Positions 5,995 through 9,981 of a DNA stretch of 12,139 bases are shown piece by piece. Positions within the stretch are counted from its first letter, which is position 1, and the number at the start of each line of letters is the position of its first letter. Below the pieces are notes generated by a model, which was not told the DNA's origin, ran no database searches, and worked only from the letters and a program-made list of their open reading frames with translations. Location: NCBI GenBank assembly GCA_023429855.1, contig JAEZDB010000482.1, positions 1 through 12,139 of the forward strand, written 5' to 3'. A program made the position numbers and the translations under genes. The DNA comes from Actinomycetes bacterium. GTDB taxonomy: Bacteria; Actinomycetota; Thermoleophilia; Solirubrobacterales; Solirubrobacteraceae.

Positions 5995-6804
5995 CTAGCT
6001 CCAGCGCGCCATGCGGTCGGCGGGCACGACCTCGGCGGGGTGCGCACCGCCGGCGAGCTTGCGCGCAAGCGCCTCTTCGGGCAGCGGCGCGTCGCTGGAG
6101 AGCAGCAGCAGGTTGCCGGAGTGCTTGCCGCGCACCACCTCGCGGCCGCCGAAGGCGAGCACGTGCGCGAAGCGCGCCTGCAGGATCTGCGCCTGCTGCG
6201 CGGCGAACGGCCACGGCGGCTGGTCGACCACGTTGAGCAGGTATCGGCCGCCGGGCGCGAGCACGCGGTGCACGTCGAGCGCGAAGGTCGGCGTCGCCAT
6301 CGCCGGCGGTGTGTCGGTGCCGACGAACGCGTCGCCGAGGACGAGGTCGAAGCTCGCGTCGTCGAACCGGTCGATCTGCCGTGCGGCGTCGGCTTGGACC
6401 ACCTGCAATCGATCGGAGCGGCGCAGCCGCAGGTGCTGCTCGGCCAGCTTGATCACCGCGCCGGACTTCTCGACGACGACCTGCGACACCTGCGGCCGCG
6501 TCGCCGACAGGAACCGCGGCAGGCTGAACGCGCCGCCGCCGAGGTGCAGCACGCGCGAGGGCTCGCCGCGCGGCACGAGGAGCTCGAGCGCCGCGCCGAT
6601 CCGCGCGACGTAGTCGATCTCAAGGTGCGCGGGGTCGTCGAGGTCGACGTAGCCGTGCGTCAGTCCGTCGATCAGGAGCAGGCGGCCGTTCGCGCGCGAC
6701 CGGTCGACGAGCAGCTCCAGCGTGCCGACGCTCGACTCCACCCGCAGGTTCTCACCGGAGCTGCGGCCGCCGAACGCCCGCCGAGAAGCACGACGCCCAG
6801 CCAC
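5995..6804 (-). CDS. Spermidine-synthase-like (class I SAM-fold) protein
   Basis: 269 residues from the GTG at 6804. An N-terminal beta-strand region (~20-55, 'LRVESSVGTLELLVDR') leads into a Rossmann-like core. The cofactor glycine motif is 'VLHLGGGAFSLPRF' (G89-G91), an acidic residue E112 ends the second strand ('VVVEKS'), D139 follows ('VQADAARQI'), and D158 lies in 'LVLGDAF' where polyamine synthases carry the catalytic Asp. The core and N-terminal layout fit the aminopropyltransferase group, but 'LGDAF' and 'VEKS' deviate from the usual 'VDxxDP' and 'VEID', so the substrate may not be a polyamine. No membrane segment. Start: the frame is open 6 codons further to a TTG at 6822, but the -10 TATCGT lies inside that extension and puts transcription one base before the GTG. 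The last ~12 codons recur as a remnant at 4573-4608. Confidence 0.75.
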   Translation of the reverse strand: MAGRRASRRAFGGRSSGENLRVESSVGTLELLVDRSRANGRLLLIDGLTHGYVDLDDPAHLEIDYVARIGAALELLVPRGEPSRVLHLGGGAFSLPRFLSATRPQVSQVVVEKSGAVIKLAEQHLRLRRSDRLQVVQADAARQIDRFDDASFDLVLGDAFVGTDTPPAMATPTFALDVHRVLAPGGRYLLNVVDQPPWPFAAQQAQILQARFAHVLAFGGREVVRGKHSGNLLLLSSDAPLPEEALARKLAGGAHPAEVVPADRMARWS

Positions 6805-6833
6805 GCCGCCCACGATAGGCAACGCGGCTGGGC
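6795..6833. promoter_or_regulatory. Synthase promoter (-10 TATCGT at 6817-6812) bracketed by an 8-bp inverted repeat
   Basis: Minus-strand TATCGT at 6817-6812 predicts transcription from 6805, one base before the GTG start. Perfect 8-bp arms GCCCAGCC (6795-6802) and GGCTGGGC (6826-6833) lie either side of it, 23 bp apart. This could be an operator, or a hairpin in the tail of the esterase mRNA read from upstream, since the esterase stop is at 6847. There is no U-tract, so it is not a standard terminator. Confidence 0.35.
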
Positions 6834-6846
6834 GAAGGGCAGCGCC

Positions 6847-7716
6847 TTACTGGGAGACGCCGAAGTCGCCGTTCGGGCCGGCGACGGCCAGGGTGGCCTG
6901 CGCCATGGCGCGGTAGCCGGCGGCGTTCGGGTGGTACGGGCCCTCGCCGAGGATCTCGTGGACCCAGCGGCTCGGGTTCTCGACCCACGGATCCTGGTTG
7001 GGCTCGTGGCCGACGAAGCGGTCCTTGACCGGGATGAACGTGAGCAGGTCGTAGCCGGCCTCGGCGTTCACGATCTGCGCCGAGTTGATGACGATCTGGT
7101 CGCCCAGGTCACCGAGCTCGCGGGCGCCCCTGCCCGTGTTGTACGAGTTGAACAGGCCGCGGAGGATGTAGTTGCTGGAGTTCGCCAGGTACGGGTACGA
7201 GGCGACCGCGACCTTGGCGCCGGGGCGCAGCTTGGTGCGCAGCGTCTGCAGGCGCTTAAGCGCCGCGGTCTGGACGCCGGGCACCTTCCGCTTGGCGGCG
7301 TCGATCGAGCTCTTGCAGCGCGCCGGATCAGAGATCACCGGGGCGAAGCACTGCACGACGATGTTGGCGAAGCCGACGTCGTTGCCGCCGATCGTGAGCA
7401 GCACGAGGTCGGTGTCGGAGTTGACGGCGTTCATCTGGCCGTCGAGATCGGGCACGACGCCGCCGCCGCAGGCGACGTTGCGCACGTTGACTGTGGTGCC
7501 CTTCTGGCGGACGAGGTTCGCGTAGACCTGGCCCCAGGTGTTGGAGCTGCGCAGGCAGGTGCCGCCGCTCATCGTGCCGCCGCCGCCGACGCCAGAGGAG
7601 TACGAGTCACCGGCGATGACGATGTCGAGCGTGGCGGCGTTGGCGGCGGTCGTGCCGGCAGCGAGCGAGCCGGCGCAAGCGGCCACGGCCGCGAGCGCCC
7701 GGAAGGAGCGATGCAT
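6847..7716 (-). CDS. Secreted SGNH/GDSL-family esterase or lipase
   Basis: 289 residues. M1-A27 is a typical Sec signal peptide (basic HRSFR, hydrophobic Ala-rich core, 'ANA' before the likely cleavage), so the enzyme is exported. SGNH blocks are all visible: block I 'IAGDSYSSG' with nucleophile S38, block II Gly in 'NVACGGGVVPD', block III 'TIGGNDVGF' with the oxyanion Asn, and block V 'PYHPNAAGY' with the catalytic His. The Asp usually three residues before that His is not present ('GPYHPN'), suggesting a Ser-His dyad or another acid partner. Four cysteines outside the signal peptide could make two disulfides. The frame is open 35 codons further upstream, but those codons cover the promoter and leader, so ATG 7716 is the start; an AAGG about 7 nt upstream is a weak ribosome binding site. 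The substrate is unknown; acyl esters are likely from the family. Confidence 0.88.
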   Translation of the reverse strand: MHRSFRALAAVAACAGSLAAGTTAANAATLDIVIAGDSYSSGVGGGGTMSGGTCLRSSNTWGQVYANLVRQKGTTVNVRNVACGGGVVPDLDGQMNAVNSDTDLVLLTIGGNDVGFANIVVQCFAPVISDPARCKSSIDAAKRKVPGVQTAALKRLQTLRTKLRPGAKVAVASYPYLANSSNYILRGLFNSYNTGRGARELGDLGDQIVINSAQIVNAEAGYDLLTFIPVKDRFVGHEPNQDPWVENPSRWVHEILGEGPYHPNAAGYRAMAQATLAVAGPNGDFGVSQ

Positions 7717-7747
7717 AGAAGAACCTTGGGACAGGAGTTGGGACGGT

Positions 7748-7788
7748 GCGCCCGAGGGCGCGAGACCGGCATGACAGGACCGGTCTCG
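7748..7788 (-). promoter_or_regulatory. Two adjacent hairpins in the 5' leader of the esterase mRNA
   Basis: A perfect 9-bp inverted repeat (CGAGACCGG 7761-7769, CCGGTCTCG 7780-7788, loop 10 nt) overlaps the predicted transcription start (7786) and is followed at once by GCGCCC/GGGCGC (7748-7753 and 7756-7761). The first would put a stem of about 7 bp at the very 5' end of the mRNA, as in stabilising leaders; as DNA it could be an operator at the start point. No start codon or U-tract is involved. Confidence 0.45.
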
Positions 7789-7792
7789 TCGT

Positions 7793-7821
7793 ACGGTAAA
7801 GCGGGCTACCAGGCAACTCAA
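7793..7821 (-). promoter_or_regulatory. Esterase promoter (TTGAGT - 17 bp - TACCGT)
   Basis: Minus strand: -35 TTGAGT at 7821-7816 and -10 TACCGT at 7798-7793, with a spacer of exactly 17 bp and a predicted start at 7786. This gives a leader of about 70 nt before the ATG at 7716. About 22 bp upstream of the -35, CTCGA (7843-7847) and TCGAG (7854-7858) form a small AT-centred palindrome that might be a regulator site (weak). Confidence 0.6.
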
Positions 7822-7917
7822 GATCGCCCGGCAAAACTCAAGCTCGATTCAATTCGAGACGGCTTGCACAGATCGGTGCGACGGGCCCTGCTCGCCGCCG
7901 CGCTCAGCGGTAGGGGG

Positions 7918-8733
7918 TCAGGCCGTGACCGGCGCCCCGACCTTCGCGGCGATCCAGTCGCTCACGTCCTGCGCGACCTCTTCCCAGCCGGGCTCGCCGA
8001 CGATGAAGTGCGACTTCGTGAGGTACTCCTTGTAGTCGGCGGCGGGCTCGTACTTGGCGGCGTTCTTCTTGCTGACCTTGGCCGGGACAACGTGGTCGCG
8101 GCCGCCGCCGAGCAACAGCAGCGGCACGCGGTCGGCCTTCTTGAAGTCGACCTTGAAGACCGTGTTCGGGAGCTGCGCGGCGGCACCGTTGGACAGCACC
8201 TTCGAGGCCGCCGGGATCGCGTACCGCTCCCACGCCTCGAGCGAGGACGCTTCGGTGAGCGTGTTGCCGAAGGCGTACTTGAACTGCTTCGGCGTGAACG
8301 GGACGGCCTTGCCGTAGTTGAGCGGGTTGCCGAGCACGCCGAAGGCCGAGCGGATCGTCGAGATCGGGAGGTCGGGGATGCCCTTGACGGGGGCCGAGTC
8401 GACCGCCACGCCTGCTGCGCCGAGGCCCTTGCTGATCAGCACTTGCGTGAACGCGCCGCCGAACGAGTGGCCGATGATGATCGGCGGCTGGTCGAGCGCC
8501 CCGATGATCCGCTCGTAGTGGGCGAGCACCGCCGCCGCATCGGTGCCGGCGATCGATGAGCCGTCGGCGCGCAGCTGCTCGGGCGTCTTGTCGCCGACAC
8601 CGGGCCAGCCGGGGGCGATCGTCTTGTAGCCCAGCGCCTCGAAGTGCTCGATCCAGCCCTCCCAGCTCTTCGGCGTCACCCACAGGCCGTGGATGAAGAC
8701 GACGGTGTCGGGGGTGCTGGTAGACGGGCTCAT
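7918..8733 (-). CDS. Alpha/beta-hydrolase fold enzyme
   Basis: 271 residues. The oxyanion-hole 'FIHGLW' (H15-G16) lies after the first strand, the nucleophile elbow is 'GHSFGG' with S90, the acid is D213 in 'GGGRDHVV' and the base is H242 in 'KSHF', completing a classical triad. A helical cap lies between about residues 120 and 195. No signal peptide, so cytosolic. The closest functional types are small-molecule esterases, lactonases or C-C hydrolases; the substrate cannot be told from sequence. The start is ATG 8733, with AGGAG 7 nt upstream; the frame continues 10 codons further but lacks a site there. It is transcribed divergently from the TetR-family gene at 8878. A matching operator lies just downstream of its predicted transcription start, so it is probably repressed by that regulator until an inducer, perhaps its own substrate, appears (inference). 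Confidence 0.87.
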   Translation of the reverse strand: MSPSTSTPDTVVFIHGLWVTPKSWEGWIEHFEALGYKTIAPGWPGVGDKTPEQLRADGSSIAGTDAAAVLAHYERIIGALDQPPIIIGHSFGGAFTQVLISKGLGAAGVAVDSAPVKGIPDLPISTIRSAFGVLGNPLNYGKAVPFTPKQFKYAFGNTLTEASSLEAWERYAIPAASKVLSNGAAAQLPNTVFKVDFKKADRVPLLLLGGGRDHVVPAKVSKKNAAKYEPAADYKEYLTKSHFIVGEPGWEEVAQDVSDWIAAKVGAPVTA

Positions 8734-8776
8734 GGAGAGGCTCCTGTCGAGCGGTGGGGCCAATCGTCCGGTTGGT

Positions 8777-8790
8777 AGAACGATCGTTCT
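8777..8790. promoter_or_regulatory. Operator 1: perfect palindrome AGAACGATCGTTCT
   Basis: A 14-bp perfect palindrome in the divergent intergenic region. It lies at about +11 to +24 of the hydrolase transcript, where a bound repressor would block elongation. Its left ten bases (AGAACGATCG) recur at 8850 in the TetR gene's own promoter. Just beside it, 8760-8775 (CCAA...TTGG) is a second, imperfect palindrome. Confidence 0.65.
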
Positions 8791-8806
8791 TGTTGATGCG
8801 ACAGCG

Positions 8807-8836
8807 ACGCTAGCAGTGCGGTGCCTCGTGGGTCAA
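8807..8836 (-). promoter_or_regulatory. Alpha/beta-hydrolase promoter (TTGACC - 18 bp - TAGCGT)
   Basis: Minus strand: -35 TTGACC at 8836-8831 and -10 TAGCGT at 8812-8807, spacer 18 bp, predicted start at 8800. The leader is about 66 nt and ends in an AGGAG ribosome binding site 7 nt before the ATG at 8733. This is one of the two -35/-10 pairs in the window that serve a leadered gene. Confidence 0.55.
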
Positions 8837-8849
8837 ACCTTTCGGGCAT

Positions 8850-8871
8850 AGAACGATCGGTCGACTAGGGT
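8850..8871 (+). promoter_or_regulatory. TetR-gene promoter (-10 TAGGGT) with operator 2 overlapping it
   Basis: TAGGGT at 8866-8871 predicts transcription from 8878, exactly the A of the ATG, hence a leaderless mRNA. Operator 2, AGAACGATCGGTCG at 8850-8863, matches operator 1 at 12 of 14 positions and sits between the -35 and -10 regions, the usual place for autorepression by a TetR-family protein. Confidence 0.55.
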
Positions 8872-8877
8872 GCCGTT

Positions 8878-9465
8878 ATGGGCACCCCTGCTTCGTCCGA
8901 CGCCGCTCCTCCGCGCAAGCCGTCGGCCGCTCGAGCTCGCCTGCTCGCCGCCGCGAGCCGGCTGTTCTACGCCGAGGGCGTGCACTCGGTCGGCGTTGAT
9001 CGCGTGATCTCCGAGGCGCAGATCACGCGTGCCACGTTCTACCGGCACTTCCCCGGCAAGGAAGACCTCGTCCTGGAGTACGTGCGCGAGCGCGACGAGG
9101 CGATTCGCGCGCAGGCCGCCGATGCGGCGGAGTCGATCACCGACCCCGCCCAGCTGCTGGCGGCATTGGTTGAAGGCGTGGCTCAGCAGCTCACGGCCAA
9201 GGACTTTCGCGGCTGCCCGTTCATCAACGCCGCGGCCGAGTACCCCGACCCCAAGAGCCGCGTGCGACAGGCCGTCGACGAGCACCGCGCGTGGTTTCGG
9301 TCGACGGTCCTCGAGCTCCTCACGGCGTCGAAGCATCCCGACCCCGAGTATGCGACCGACCTGCTGGTGATGCTGCGCGACGGCGGCCAGGTCGCGGCGT
9401 ACCTCGGCGATCCGTCCGCGGCGCGCACGGCCTTTCTGCGGTCGGCGGCGGCGGTCTTCGGCTAG
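8878..9465 (+). CDS. TetR/AcrR-family transcriptional repressor
   Basis: 195 residues. The N-terminal DNA-binding domain spans about residues 17-64, with the helix-turn-helix around 39-58 ('VGVDRVISEAQITRATFYRHF', ending in the hallmark 'TFYRHF'), followed by 'GKEDL'. The ligand-binding part (65-195) is all-helical and contains 'RGCPFINAAAEY' (R111-Y122), a feature of one TetR C-terminal subfamily. It is divergent from the alpha/beta-hydrolase gene, with two related 14-bp operator-like sites between them, one inside its own promoter, so local repression plus autorepression is the expected wiring. The start ATG 8878 is also the predicted transcription start. The ligand is unknown. The cupin gene lies 68 nt downstream on the same strand but has its own -10 box, so it need not be co-regulated. 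Confidence 0.92.
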   Translation: MGTPASSDAAPPRKPSAARARLLAAASRLFYAEGVHSVGVDRVISEAQITRATFYRHFPGKEDLVLEYVRERDEAIRAQAADAAESITDPAQLLAALVEGVAQQLTAKDFRGCPFINAAAEYPDPKSRVRQAVDEHRAWFRSTVLELLTASKHPDPEYATDLLVMLRDGGQVAAYLGDPSAARTAFLRSAAAVFG

Positions 9466-9486
9466 TCATGGCCTGAGCGCGTGAGT

Positions 9487-9516
9487 GACCGGTCTCGCCT
9501 GGGCAGGGCGCCGGTC
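9487..9516 (+). terminator. Possible hairpin after the TetR gene
   Basis: GACCGG (9487-9492) pairs with CCGGTC (9511-9516), with an inner CGCC/GGCG (9496-9499 and 9507-9510). It begins 21 nt after the TetR stop and could end that transcript, but there is no U-tract, so intrinsic termination is doubtful. It also lies just upstream of the cupin -10 box. Confidence 0.3.
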
Positions 9517-9521
9517 CGCTC

Positions 9522-9527
9522 TACCGT
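9522..9527 (+). promoter_or_regulatory. -10 box TACCGT of the cupin gene
   Basis: TACCGT predicts transcription from 9534, the A of the ATG, so the cupin mRNA is expected to be leaderless. This decides between GTG 9531 and ATG 9534 in favour of the ATG. No -35 is evident. Confidence 0.45.
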
Positions 9528-9533
9528 CGAGTG

Positions 9534-9911
9534 ATGGATATCGGTCGCCTCGACGCAGCGGAGCCCTTCATCACGAAAGACGGCTCCACGATCCGCGAGG
9601 TGGCCGGTCCCGTCTCTCTGCCGACGCAGAACCAGTCGCTCGCCGAAGCGACGGTGCCCGCTGGCGGCGCGACCGATCAGCACTTCCACCGGGTCAGCGA
9701 GGAGATCTACTTCTTCACGCGCGGTAGCGGCCGGATGCGGCTCGGCGACGACGAGGCCGAGGTGCAGGCGGGCGACACGGTCGTGATTCCGCCGGGCGTC
9801 GAGCACAAGCTCTGGGCAGCGGCCGGCGAAGACCTGCAGCTGCTGTGCTGCTGTGCGCCTCCGTATTCGCATGACGACACCGTCATCACCGAACCGGGGT
9901 TCTCTGGGTGA
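9534..9911 (+). CDS. Small single-domain cupin protein
   Basis: 125 residues, one beta-barrel. Cupin motif 1 is 'GGATDQHFHRVSEEIYFF' with metal ligands H50, H52 and E56 or E57, then G64/G66. Motif 2 is 'GDTVVIPPGVEHKLWA' with the fourth ligand H91. A complete ligand set implies a metal-binding cupin, possibly a dioxygenase, isomerase or sugar-binding type; the sequence does not decide. The region after the barrel has three consecutive cysteines ('LLCCCAPPY', about residues 105-107), unusual for so small a protein and perhaps metal- or redox-related. Cytosolic. The start is ATG 9534 from the leaderless promoter position. It follows the TetR gene on the same strand, but its own -10 box suggests separate expression. 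Confidence 0.85.
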   Translation: MDIGRLDAAEPFITKDGSTIREVAGPVSLPTQNQSLAEATVPAGGATDQHFHRVSEEIYFFTRGSGRMRLGDDEAEVQAGDTVVIPPGVEHKLWAAAGEDLQLLCCCAPPYSHDDTVITEPGFSG

Positions 9912-9981
9912 ATGTCCAGAGATGATGATGGTGCTCGTATGAAGCTCGATAGAGGAGTTGCCGCCCGGCGCTGATGTGCCG

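Noticed and set aside
6805..6822. TTG start at 6822 for the synthase
   Set aside because: The extension contains the -10 box TATCGT. GTG 6804 is one base after the predicted transcription start.
7717..7821. N-terminal extension of the esterase to a TTG at 7821
   Set aside because: It would place 35 residues before a clear signal peptide and overlap the -35/-10 boxes and leader hairpins.
6040..8559. Plus-strand ORF of 839 codons across the synthase, esterase and hydrolase genes
   Set aside because: It runs antisense to three genes with clear catalytic motifs and signal features, and its product is low-complexity.
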